A stretch of DNA of 64,000 nucleotides. Source: Tanytarsus gracilentus (taxonomy: Eukaryota > Arthropoda > Insecta > Diptera > Chironomidae). Shown piece by piece: positions 12,001-24,091 of this stretch. The stretch covers positions 2,852,001-2,916,000 of the forward strand of contig JAXRKN010000039.1 in NCBI GenBank assembly GCA_038502055.1. The letters are read 5' to 3'. The position numbers and the translations under genes are program-made. Position 1 is the stretch's first letter; every line of letters begins with the position of its first letter. Under the pieces are notes generated by a model. The model was not told the origin of the DNA. It did not search any database and saw nothing but the letters and a program-made list of their open reading frames with translations.

Positions 12001-15000
12001 TTGTCAGCTTGAAGACTCTGTCGAATGAGTTGTGCCACTTCTGAGTTATCTGGATCTTTTTCACGTCCAATTTGGAACTTGACAAGACCAGAGGTGTTTC
12101 TTAGCACAGATGCAGCATAAGCTTGAGTGACTCCAACAAGAGACTTTCCATCAACCTCAATTATTTGATCGTTCACTTGAATTCTTCCGTCACGTGCTGC
12201 TGCACCATTTTCTGTGATTGTTTTAACAAATATTCCAAGCTTCTCTAGCCCTGAGTCGGCACCAACACCCCTGCAATTATTAAATTGATGATTTCAATTG
12301 AAAAATTAAATAAAAATGATTTCTTACATTCCAATAATACTGAGACCGAGACCCTCGCTGCCTTTCATGAGCTGAACAGGAAAGACATCCATTTTTTCGA
12401 CTCTCTTTTCAAGTTCATATTCAGCCGATGCTGCGACCGGATCAACGTCCTCATTTCGTCGATCGTAGTCAGTGACAGAAAAGGTGGAAAACACCTGAAT
12501 TGGATCTGTGCTAAATTTAATTTTGGTATTTTTCTTAACCGGAATGTGCTGTTCCTCATCATCGTGAAGATCGTTTTCAAGTAATCCTGGAACTTCCATC
12601 CAAAAATTACCATCTTCGAAGAAGTGAACGCCATCTTCATTAACAAATACTTCATGCGATGCAACTGGCGGATATTCCATTTTGAGTGAGTGCATTTCAT
12701 CGCCAGACTCATCGGCTTCGACTAGTGACGTTGCTGAGCTTATAATTGAACCATCGCGTTGCTGTATATTTATGCTATCGGAAGTTGTTGTTGTTGTTGT
12801 TGCAGTTGTCGTATAATCATTGGCACTTTGATTTGATTCCACCGAGACGAGAGAATCATGTTGAAGCGTTGTATTTGACGCATCGAGCGTTTGGTTGAGC
12901 ACATCGTTTTGATCGGCTGATTTGTCGTTAGAGTTATAAAATTCGGATTTGTTAAGGTTATGTGCACTAAGCACGTCTCGAAGCCACTCAGGCTCGTCAT
13001 CGGATCGGGGTGCATTTTTACGCGGCGGCTCTTTCGGAAGTGGTGGAAGTTCTTTATTCGAGAGAAGCTCTTCGACCTCTCGTGCCTGCTCATCCGACAA
13101 AAGTGGCTGTTGTCTAAAGAGAATAAGATTTAATTTTGCAAAAAATTCTTCAACTTTCTCTCTTGATATAAAAAAGCTGGTCAAATAAAAATTAATATTT
13201 TACCTCATTTTGCTTTCCAAAATTCTACAATGATATATATTTTGGTGGACATTAACAGCAAGCAATATAAATCATAATAATCACATGTGATGTACATTTA
13301 TAGAGAAGGGTAGTTGATATGGGGAGAGAGTGTAATGAGTTTATTGTGTAAATGATCATGAAATAGAAATAAAAAATCGTTAGAATCTTTTTCGAGCATA
13401 AATTTTTAATGAATGATGTTAATGAGTGTGTTTTACATGATTTTCATGCATTGTGAGGATATAAAATTTTGCTCACCTAGAACTCAACAGTCGTTCGGCC
13501 TCATCATGAGTCATGGCATCTGGAATTACTTCTTCATTTCTCTTATTAACATCGTCCTCCTCCTCGTTGTCACTGGCATCGGCAAATTCAACATCCTGTA
13601 GGTCGAGTGGCGAATTTATTTCAGGAACTGGTGGTGGAATTTTTTTCGCTTTAATCGGTGCTGGTGGTGCAATATCTTCTTCTTCTTCGGTTTCCGATTC
13701 ACCGACAGGTTCCGGTGGAAGTTTCTTGTTGAAAAAATCCTCAATATCTCGATCGTCTGAATGTAAACGAGTCCTGGTTGGATCGAGGATTTTCTGTGGA
13801 CTTATGTAGCCTCTATCGGTTAAATCTTGATCGGTCTCTTCGTCGAGGATATTTTCCTTTTCATACAACAACTCCTTGATTGGCATCATTGGAATTTCAG
13901 GCTTAATTGTCGCATACACAATGGGATCACTTCCATTCTCACACTTTTTCCGATACGACTCATTCTCATCGTAAGCTTGATCACTTTCAATGCCTTCGGG
14001 TTGGATACGATGTGCAAGGTCAACGTAAGTCACATTGCTACTGCTCACAAGGTCCGGATGTGATGGTGAGGAATTAGTGACGACGTCATAATCGTAGACC
14101 GGGCTTAATGCTTTTATTTTTGGCGACGGCTCATTAAAGCCGCCCTCATCTGTCGTCACTGAGCTATGAATACTCGGTGGACGTTGACCTAGTCCCGCAG
14201 CCGGCAAATTGATGCATATACTTGACACTTTTGATCTCCGATGAACTTTTTCATCGTCATCATCACCGCTCTCATCTTGTGTCCGATTTTTGCCTAAGTA
14301 TTTTTAAATTGAGAGAAAAGTTAACTTAAAGAAAATGTGTCATCGTAGTAATATTTGCCAAAAATAAATTTCATTTTCCTCTAACGCGTCATCAACTCGA
14401 AATTGAAGGTTTTAAAATTAACGACATAAATTGTCAACATGTCTGAAAATTCTAACCCCTCGAGCTTAACGCCAGAGCAAGATTTGATGAATCGTTTAGA
14501 TAATCATTTTTTATTTCTTCTCCGATTCTACGAAGATCCAACAAGAAAATTGCCGAACGAGAAGAAAGTAATTGCCTCGCAGTGGATCGAAAAATTAAGC
14601 ACAATACATGATAGTCAAACTATAACCGCAAAGACAAGACGAAATGAATATTTGACAAAATTGTTGAACTGTATACAAAGTGGCATTTTGTGTGAGCCAT
14701 TCAATCAATCACCCCCGAACAACGATCAACTTCCACACGTTGATTTTGGTTTCTCGAAAGTCGTCGAAGAAATACCAAATTGGGTGAATGAGCTAAAGCG
14801 TCGAGAGGAGCGTGAAGTTAAAGTTGGCGGTAAGAATTTTGAGACATATTTGTCATCTAAATTATTGGAGAATGGCGCGTGTGCATATCTCGCGGTTTCA
14901 GCGCAAAATGAAGGCAGTCGAAGTGCATGGACAAAAATTAAACCGAATAAAATGAGAATTGATGAGATTAATCAAACTTTTGCTCAAGAATTTGGCGATA

Positions 15001-17961
15001 ACTCGAGATTTACCACTGCTAGTGATTTTGGTGCTGAATAAATTTTAAATCTTAAATTTTAACGTCTCTTTTTTTAAATACCTTTACATTCGCCACAAAA
15101 TCTTCGGATATTTAAACACAGCATATTCATGGCTTTTGTCAAATGACGCCGAGGTTCACTCTGCCAATTGTTTTTCAAGGAAAATCTTTTGAGCAATTAA
15201 ACTTGGGGATTTTCACATAATTTTCCTTCACAACACAATTTTACATAACAACTCGCATGTCATCAAATTTATTATCGTCAAGGCGTGCTTCTTTTAGCAT
15301 TCTGTTTGGTTATGGCATCGATCAGCAAAAAAAAGAGTTAATATTTTGCCTTTCATCCAAAACACAATTTACTTTTCACTCATAAATTTCACACACTATC
15401 AAAAGAAGAAATTTTTTTAATTGAATGTTTTTTAATGGCATCACTTTGGCGACAACAAACACGAAATCACGATGAGAATCTTTTACTCAGCCCACGTGCA
15501 CAATGTTGACGCAGAAATTCTTTCGATAAAAATGCTTTTAAATTATATTTTTGATGATGGCTAAAATTAAACTTATATACCACAGCCCTACAAAGCACTT
15601 AGTAGTAATTCTTTGGAGACGAAATTCTTTTGTTTCTCTCATATGTGTACTAATTGCCGCGTATACTTGCAAACAATATAATTTTAAGCAAACACAAGTG
15701 CAAAGAAACAATTTAAAAATTCCTTCAATCATCTGTCATCAATTTGATTTCACTTTATTCCTTGCACCCCATTTATGCATTTTAATTGTCAGTCAACGCT
15801 AATGTATCGCATTACGATTTATATTTTTTTTTGCACAACACTTTGAAATTAAATTATTTCATTTTGCGCTCATCGAGGAGTCAATTTTGAGTCTTTTCAG
15901 TCATTCTTCGATATTTCTGTGATTCAACAGAGAGATTTTACATCTTTGCACATAAAGCACACATCCCAAAGATGGTGATATATTTTTAGAAATAAAAAAT
16001 CTCCGGCAATATTTATAGAGTTCTTTACATTTCGATGAGGATGAAAAAATTCTGTCTGAAACTTTTCTATAATAAAGTCTCGGCGAATAAATTTATGTAG
16101 TGTGTGCGGAGTAATGCAAAGGAGGGCTAATTAAACGAGAAGTGATCAACTCGCAATTCACAACCGAAAGAGTGAGAGAAAAAATTAAATTTAAAGTTTT
16201 TTTTAAAGTCAAACTAATTCACACCACATGGCAGCGCGATCGCGACTGATGTTTATTGTTGATTATCCACAAGTAAATGCGAGAAAAGTTGTGAGCGAGT
16301 CGCGGCTGAGAGAGAAATGTGAGACAAAAAGAAATACATTTAAAGAATATTTATTTCCACTCAATTTTCTTCCGTCGTCGGCATTCACTTTAAATTTTGT
16401 TTGCATAGTCACAGCTCAGTAGCTTGAGACATTTAAAGAATTAAATTGAGAGAACAATTTTATAAGAAATGCAATGCTCAATATTCTTAGCATGCGATCA
16501 TGTACATGTGTTTAAATGTGTGGAGGGGAAATTCTTTTAAGAGATAAAAAAAGTCATTAATATATAAATGCGAGGGAGTAAATCGCATACATCAAAAAAT
16601 TTATGTATATACACACTTAAGATCATTAATCCATACACATTCACATCCTGCTCTCAGAAGATGAAAAAATTATGACGATGAATGAATTTCTTTTTAAAAA
16701 ATTATTTCCTCTCTCACTCGCTCGATCCACGAACGATATTTTAATCTTGCGACAGGAAGTATTTTCTCTCCTCAAAAGTTCAGCACATCATTAAATTTAT
16801 ATTTATAAACATTTTACTTTTTGAGCGGTAATTTTTTGTGACAGTTAAATAAATTGACAAAGGTTAAGTTGACTATCCTTGAATTTCGCTCAAATATGGC
16901 CAGGAATTTGACGTTTTAAAATTTATCTTTGGAAATATTTCATCAAATAGCTTACCTTCACTAATATCGGCATCATTGTCCTCAATGTCATTTTGAGGAA
17001 CACTTTCAGTCTTTTCGTTTGACTCATTCTCTTGCTTTTCATCTTCCGTGTGAATTGGACTCGATGGTCCCGAAGAACTTGCGGCGGGCGAGGGAGTAGT
17101 TGGATGGGCGGGTGATGCTAGACTCGACTCTCTATCGCTACTGAGTCTTCGATTATCAACAGCAATTGGTGAATGAGAGTTGGAATGTTGATCGTGAAAA
17201 TCTAATGATTTCTTTCTTGGCAGTGCATAAGTACATTCTGTTGAATCGTTCGCAATGTTTGCAACATCAGGTAATTTTTGAGGACTTGTGATTGAGCCCG
17301 AACGCGATGACGTGCGTGGTTTGACCTCGGGTGGTGTTGTTGATGTCCGCTGAAGAGGACTTGGCGGCGATTCAATTGACGACGATCTTGTCGATTTTTC
17401 TGGTGTCTTATTAATGTCATTTATAACTCCCGTACCAGGAACAGTGCGAATAATGTCGGCACAGCGTGCAGATGCTGCCGAGCGTTGCTTGGTAAAGTGT
17501 GAAGTCCAATTTTTTTGCTTCTCAATCAACTCTTTTGAGTTGAACTTTCTCTCAGGCTTTTCCGGCTTCTCTGGCTTATCAGATTTCCTCGATACATTCT
17601 GTATCATGCCCACACCCTCAATTTTATTCACTCCATTACTTATGGCCACATACTTGGCTTTCTTTGGCGATGGAGACTGCTGGTGTTCTCGTTCAGGACT
17701 CAAGTCCTTTAAATTATCGTCTTTACTTGTGGAATGCTTAATGCTGAGTGCCGGTAAATTGTTTATTCGACTCTCGCCCAGTCTCTCAAAAAGTGCCCGT
17801 GCATTATTAAATCTCGCCGCATGACTCTCAGTTCTAATGACGGTTGTCGTGCCGGTCCCGTCCTTGTGCTGCTCCTTCTCCTCTTCGGTTGCCTTGCGTT
17901 GAAATAAATTTGCCATAGCGTGGACTTTCTGTCCTGGTGGAAGGTTTGATTTATCGTTCAT
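9085..17961 (-). CDS. Spn: Neurabin/spinophilin: PP1- and F-actin-binding PDZ scaffold with C-terminal SAM domain
   Basis: Eleven coding exons: 16956-17961, 13477-14293, 13204-13224, 12328-13113, 11802-12270, 11520-11573, 11215-11424, 10099-11155, 9488-9684, 9349-9421 and 9085-9287. All junctions keep frame; 1630 aa. The N-terminus (KVHAMANLFQRKATEE) is the F-actin-binding region of the family. A KIKF motif near residue 811, followed by S-T-D-P-I-Q-V-F, is the protein phosphatase 1 docking site. The PDZ domain (about 860-945) carries GLGLSIIGMG, and heptad coiled coil covers about 1030-1150 (EYYLQHLQEKDTEYNAL). Residues 1532-1598 form a SAM domain (VEQWNNEQVCHWLLGINM), as in neurabin-1. The 54-nt exon is supported only by frame and splice sites. 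An acceptor at 17982, just before the ATG, implies at least one upstream untranslated exon. The protein targets PP1 to synaptic and cortical actin. Confidence 0.92.
14439..15041 (+). CDS. DUF4485-like protein, nested intronless gene
   Basis: A single-exon ORF of 200 aa on the opposite strand, inside the 2.66-kb intron between the first two coding exons of neurabin. The N-terminal ~75 residues (LDNHFLFLLRFYEDPTRKL, then ASQWIEKLS) match my recollection of the DUF4485 domain, found in CEP112-like and other centrosome- or cilium-linked proteins. The remainder is unassigned, with a central KRREEREVKVGG stretch and a C-terminal segment rich in polar residues. No signal peptide or membrane segment. 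Codon use resembles neighbouring genes, and the ATG at 14439 is the first in the ORF. A testis or ciliary role is a guess from the domain and from the nested intronless structure. Confidence is good that it is coding and moderate for the domain name. Confidence 0.7.
   Translation: MSENSNPSSLTPEQDLMNRLDNHFLFLLRFYEDPTRKLPNEKKVIASQWIEKLSTIHDSQTITAKTRRNEYLTKLLNCIQSGILCEPFNQSPPNNDQLPHVDFGFSKVVEEIPNWVNELKRREEREVKVGGKNFETYLSSKLLENGACAYLAVSAQNEGSRSAWTKIKPNKMRIDEINQTFAQEFGDNSRFTTASDFGAE
15042..16955. other. Remainder of neurabin large intron, no gene seen
   Basis: This is intronic for neurabin and lies downstream of the nested gene. Small ORFs near 15540-15800 and 16228-16422 lack any recognisable protein signature and are not bounded by credible splice sites. 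GC is slightly higher near 16220-16320 (GCGCGATCGCGACTG), which could mark an internal promoter for a shorter neurabin transcript. Confidence 0.4.
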
Positions 17962-18312
17962 TATTAATTTTTATCAGTAAAACTGCAAAGAAAAGTGGAA
18001 AAAATGTTAATGATGGTGATAACGAGAATGAATAAATTTTATATTTTTTTATTAATGCAAATGTCAGATTTTAGTTAAAAAATTTACTTCCTCAACTTTA
18101 TAAATTTTAGATTCACACCTTACATTTTTATTGAAACTTATTTTCCGCATGACCCCCTCACTTTTATCAACAACACGACATGTTGTTCAACATGCTTCAA
18201 CAAGACGATAACGTGCCAACAATTCACGTCTCTGCCAAATTCACTTTTCATTTCAGCGCAAAGAGCCGTGAATAAAGCACAGAAGAGAAAGAGAGAGAGA
18301 TACAGAAAATAA

Positions 18313-19933
18313 ATGTGGAAGACGATTGTTATAATTTGCTGTTGTTATGCTGTTATTATTAAATTAGCGACACCTTTTCAATTATCATTAATGGACTATA
18401 AGGCATGCCAGGAAAGAAGCAATTGCAGTAAGAATTTGCAGCAATCTGACTGCCCTCGAGGCAGCTATTTAGATCCACATATGAGTGAAAGCGGCTGCTG
18501 TCACGGATGTCGAAAGGGAATCGGTGAGAGAAGGAATTTAAGCACCTCTTAAAATAAATTAATCCAATGGCATTGTGCAAGGTCAGACCGCAATAAAAGT
18601 GGATGTAGCCGAACGAAAAGTTGCGCTCCCGGTTTGGAATGTAACGAAAATTTTTACTGCACACTCAATCGAAGTAAGGCACATACGATTGCGTGTTTAC
18701 TTCCGATTATCAGCTTTTTCCTTTCACTTTCAGCCTCATGTCTTCATACAATGCACTATGGCGCTGGTGTTGTTGGATGGAAGCCAAATTGCGAAATAGA
18801 CGGCTCGTTTTCGGCAAAGCAATGTCGCGGCGATAAAATAACGGGAAGGTGCGATAAAGAATTTCCCTATTTTTTAAGCGCCAGAGACGATTGAATTAAT
18901 TTTAATTTTTATACAAGTGAATTTAATTTTATTGCATGCTTTTAAAAATTTATAGATGTTTTTGCTATGCGGAAACTGGTGAAAAGATTTTCGGATCGTC
19001 CTGGTGGCGTGATGCTGATCAAATGACATGCGCTTGCAGTCGCCAAAGATTCAAAGCAGAAAAGTCAGGACGTGCCGATGTAACTCTTCGCTGTCAAGAG
19101 AACGGAAATTATGAGCGATTACAATGCGATGCGGAAATTTGCTGGTGTGCAGATGAGACAGGATACATTGAAGAGGATAGCTTTGCTGTTCCAGAAAGTC
19201 TATGGACCTTTTTGCCATGCTGTAAGTCCACATTTTTCGCAAAATAGCCTCAATAGCCTATCGATTTATATTACACACACCTTATAGACAATGCTAGTGA
19301 GCATGGAGATCAATATCTTCGAAAGTGTGAGAGTGCTTCGCATGCACAAAAGATGATACAAAAGAAACTAATCAATCGAGGTGCGATTAGTGCCGTGCCA
19401 AATCAAATTCAGTGTAGTTACGATGGCTCTTATGCAGAAATTGTTATTGAAAATCCACTGTAGGTTTATTTCATTCTTTCAATCAATTCATTCATTCAAT
19501 TTTGACCTTAATTGTCCATTATAATTTTTCTCTTTTTATATATCTCTAATTTTTTTTTCTGTTTATCTATCCGCGTGCGCACAATGTATTAGAGCGTTTT
19601 GTCAAATGCCTGATGGATCGAAATTAAATTACGCTACGCCATCGAAATTGATGTCAGATATGAATTGCAGTGAGTACTTTACGTCATTATCATTTGGGAT
19701 TAGTTTCATATATTGATGTCGAAAAAATTTTAGATTGCGCGCGCGATGAGAAAATTTATCAGCATGTTGGTCGACCGTTTAATTTGAGATGCCGCGATAA
19801 TGGAAATTATGAGCCTATGCAGGACCAAAATGGAAAGATTTTTTGTGTCGATCGTGATGGATTTGCGGTTTCCGGTTTGCTGAGCTCTAATTCAATCAAT
19901 TGTGATATGTTTTACTATTACGCTTACTCGTAA
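18313..19933 (+). CDS. Secreted cysteine-rich protein with thyroglobulin type-1 repeats
   Basis: Seven exons: 18313-18523, 18587-18673, 18734-18848, 18956-19221, 19288-19459, 19593-19669 and 19734-19933; 375 aa. Residues 1-22 form a hydrophobic signal peptide (TIVIICCCYAVIIKLA). A Cys-rich N-terminal region follows. The first thyroglobulin type-1 repeat (about 101-150) has SCLHTMHYG, W-K-P-N-C, DGSFSAKQCRG and CFCY. The second (about 165-215) has CQENGNYERLQC and the canonical CWCADETG. A third, poorer copy (about 310-355) has CRDNGNYEPM and FCVDRDG. Thyroglobulin type-1 repeats often bind or inhibit cysteine proteases, or occur in matrix proteins; a specific role cannot be inferred. An intervening sequence near residues 225-285 is unassigned. 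The gene is divergent from neurabin and probably sits inside the 5' UTR intron of the latter. Confidence 0.82.
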
Positions 19934-22900
19934 GAAGATGTTTCTATTTATTGAGGATATCAACAATTGGCAATAAAATGGGGCTTCTGCGAAAAAAATA
20001 TACAACATTTTTTCACAAGCATACATTGCGACATGGAATATCGAATTACAGTTATGCAGTCATCACACACATATATTTGCATTCTTTGGTGGCTTTTGTC
20101 TCTCTCTCTCTTCACTTCACAAGAAATTCAATACTTTTATTAATTAAATCTCTTTTCTCATGACGTTTATCGCTTACCTTTAATTGCTGTATCTACTTGC
20201 GTGATACACTCTTAAATATTTTTTCCTCTTATTTTAACGATTCTCTCATGCAAGTTCCATTTTTTTTGTTGTTTTTCGAAGTAATTTTCTGAAAATAAAA
20301 AATTAATAAAAAGCGAAAATTAAAAAAGTGAAATGATTGCCATTTAAAAAAATGTCGGAAGTGCATTGAAATTATTGAGAGTGTAATAAAAAATATCAAG
20401 CACATTCTTCATCATTACAAATCCCTCTCGAGATCTCGACAGAATTGCACAATGAATTGCCATTAAAAAGACATTTTCTGCGTTCTCAGCAAAAAATTTT
20501 ACAATAAAATGCATTTTTTATCGACCTCGCACCCTTGCTCGCACTTATTGAAATTTTCTTCAACGTCTCCATTCTGTCTCTCATGAATTCAAACTACTGT
20601 GTGTGCTCTCTTATATCGTCTGGCATACATTCATGCATACATCACTGTTGTTGATCAAAAAGACATTTTTTACTGTAGCACATATCACATGAATGGCGAT
20701 GATACAATGTAAAGAGCGAGTACAGTACAGTTTAATCAACTATTTTTTCTCTTTTTATTTCTTCTAATGATAATGACACTATATTCAGCTTGTGTATGTG
20801 CATAGCACTCTACAATGAGCAAGCCACAGTCATTAAAACAAGAAGAATGAATGACAGAAAAAAATGAAAAGAAGGTTTGTGTTTCATGACTATTGAAGTG
20901 CAACTGCAATTAATAAGAGGAGGAAATCAAGACTAAATGCTTTTCACCACAAGCAATGTTTTAACTGAAATGGATAGTAAATGAGGTTCATGTACTCAGG
21001 TGTATGGCTTAAAGGATGGATTAAAAGGAGGTTTGATTAATAGCAATTTAATGAACACTTTAAAGTATACTTTTGATACTTTGAGAGATCTCTCGAAAAA
21101 ATGATGAGCATCCGGGGCATCATAAAAAATGTTCAAGATGATGTCAATGTAATATAAAAAATACTTTAATGTTTGTAATTTTTTAAAAATTAAAAGGCTC
21201 ATTGGAAATTCCATTCGATTATATTTGAAAATAAAATTACAAGAGCAATCAAGATAAAAACTTGAAAATATTCTCTACTCATTGCACCCCAATTTTTAAT
21301 GAGAATAACGCTCGAAGCTCATATTGATCCATAAACCTCACAATGCTAATCCAGAGTTATTCGACCCTCGTGGCGAATAACAGAAGATGACAGCATCTTT
21401 TTTCTCTTTTCTCTTTTGAGCTCTTATGAAAGCATAAAAAGTCATTTACAGTATGAAATGGTAAAAACAAGATTTTTTTTTGAATTGAGAGTGCTAGGCG
21501 CACTTACACCAAAGAATATGAGGAACTAAAGAGAGAAAGCGAAAGAAAATCGATGCAAATGTTTTCGAAGCATTTACATAATGTCGTTCATTTATATCTG
21601 ATAATATTCCAATTCTTACAAGCTTGTTCTTGTTTTCTTGCTTCACTCCATGAATAGAATAAAGTGTTAAATCCCACTGAAAATTCACACGCCTACAATT
21701 ATTAACGGTAGCAAATGATCTCTTCAAATTTGCATATACAATTTTAAAAGTGAGACATCATCGTTAAGCTGTGCACAAATTATTAATTTTACTTTCATAT
21801 TTTAATCCACCTTTTAGTGTTTAAGCAATTGACATCGACATTAATTCGATACATCGGATGCGGTATTTGAACACAGTAAGGGAGAATGTTAAACGCAAAC
21901 ACACGCCTCTGTTGTCAATACCACTTAGAGAATGCTTAGGCAATAAAGTAATAAAAAATGTTTTGGTTATCTTTGCGTTGGTCCAAACATTTTTTTTTTA
22001 AATTAATTCGTCTTACATGATTAGTTATTTTTTTCAACCAAGATTTCGCGATTGGTTTCGTGCAGAATAACAAAATATTTGGCAAGGTCATACACACAAA
22101 CATCGCATACTGAACGATGAATGAAAATTTGACACACTTAAAAGTGAGAGAAATGCCATGGGAGGGAGGGAGAGAGTGAAATTTCATGTGAGCTTCGCAC
22201 ATATATCTTGTTTAATCCATGGTTCCACTTATTCACAAAAGAGCGGAATGTATATTGCCAAAAAAGAAGAAGAACCATTTTCTGCTAAAATGCTATGATT
22301 ATCTTCTTATCTAGTTCATGTGGTGTACAACAGTAGATTTTGATCCATTTTGATATGGAAGGCACATGTTAATTTTGCAGAAGCTCCACAGTATAGAATA
22401 TTAAGATGTGACAGCTCCAAATTTACTGCCAACACGAGTAGACAGAAGAAGAGTAAAGAATTGACATGAATTTTGTTGTACAACGACAATTATTGTCCAT
22501 AAATGGAACGAACTAGAAAATTGCAAATTTCTCTTTCATTAACGATTTTTAAGTACTAAGTGAAGTTTTTTAAGACAGGAAGTTGGCTTTGAGTGGCATA
22601 TGTGGTCTGGCTGTGTGCTCAAGGAACCGAAAACAGACCGGTGAATTTGAAATTGCGGAAAAATAAATCTTGATCGTGATTTAGGGTGCAATGGGAGGTA
22701 AAAGAAATTGCAACGGTTTATTCAAATTATTCTGAATTTATGTCCCTTGGAATTCATCACAAATTTATTTCGAAATAAAATGCTTCAAACAAGAGACTAA
22801 AACATAATAATTTCTATTTTAGAGGAAACTTAACCTTATCATCATGATGTGTGACCCCCATTACACATTATCATGAACATTTCACTCTCCAAAGCACATT

Positions 22901-24091
22901 CTCTTTAAACGCGCAAATTAATTTCTTTCTCTTCTTTTAAATTTATGCTATGGCTATAAAAATAAGCATGTGATGGTTGAAATGATTTGCTCTCGTACTC
23001 GACACTTAACAGTTACAGAAACACCATTTTCAATTCAGCATTTTGATTAAATATTTTTCACTTTACATTTTTAGTCTTCTCAAAAGGAAATTGCTCTTTA
23101 AAAGAGGCAAAAATTAGATTCAAAGCCATCATAATAATAATAATAATAATTCCTGTCAGCAGAATTTCTAATGACACCAAGCCCACGGTGGCCATAGGAA
23201 GTCTTTTCGAAAATAATTGTAGTAATCTGAATAATGAAGAGAGACAGCAGCGAGCCAACATTCTTACACAAAAAAATGTATTGAAAAGCTTAAAACATGT
23301 GAAGAAGAAAGTTCATTCATCTTCGCTCTTTCTCTCTCAGCTACAACTAAATGATGTTGATGTTTATTCATTGAATGAAAAAAAAACTATATAGTGTAGT
23401 AGAAGAATTAATCATAAAGCACTGTTTGAGAACGCATATATAAATATTTTTTATGATGGTAGCTTATCTCAGAATTTTATGATTGAGTCGGTGTTGGTTA
23501 TCGAGAAGTATTAATATTTTTTTCAAAAATCCTTCACACTTGCACTTGAAGTCGTGGATGACAAATTAGAGTGGCCTCATATAAAAATTATAAATGTCTA
23601 ATGAGATAACAACCACCACAAGAACGTGCGGCAATTATAGTAGTAATTTTTAAGAAAACAAGTTCGCACAATTTTATTTTTGCTTTTTCGGCAATGATGA
23701 AACATCGCGCACCTCAGTGGTAAATTGAAGCGTAATCGTTGAGAGTACTCAGAAGTACATTGCATGTCTGCCATAGTGAGTAACGAGAGTTTAGAGTTCA
23801 AGGGCGCGATCTTTACCGGCCTCAATTGACTTCTCTCGATCTCTCGTTACTTACTTGCATATAGCAGCAGCATAGACTTCGACACTGTATTCATTACATA
23901 AAATTAGTAGTATTAAGTGGTTACCATCATCATAATCATTATTCATTCGAGTGATGAAAAGCGCGCTGCATAATTTCTTCAATGCATTTTTATAGAAGAA
24001 AATTGAAATTAAATAATTTCATATTTTTTGAATGATATAATCGACACACATACGTAATTCGTTATCGATTTCAAGCTAATTACAGTGACAC
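19934..24091. other. Gene-poor AT-rich region
   Basis: No supported gene. Small ORFs here lack protein signatures. There is a short (ATA)n run near 23130-23150. The region may include untranslated first exons of neurabin (minus) or of the VRK kinase (plus), since neurabin has a splice acceptor just before its ATG. I could not identify a specific exon. Confidence 0.45.

Noticed and set aside
16228..16422. 64-codon ORF in the neurabin intron
   Set aside because: No homology, no frame-conserving splice sites, and it is within the length expected by chance.
23058..23261. Minus-strand ORF with Ile/Met run
   Set aside because: The hydrophobic run is produced by an ATA/ATG microsatellite; no other support.
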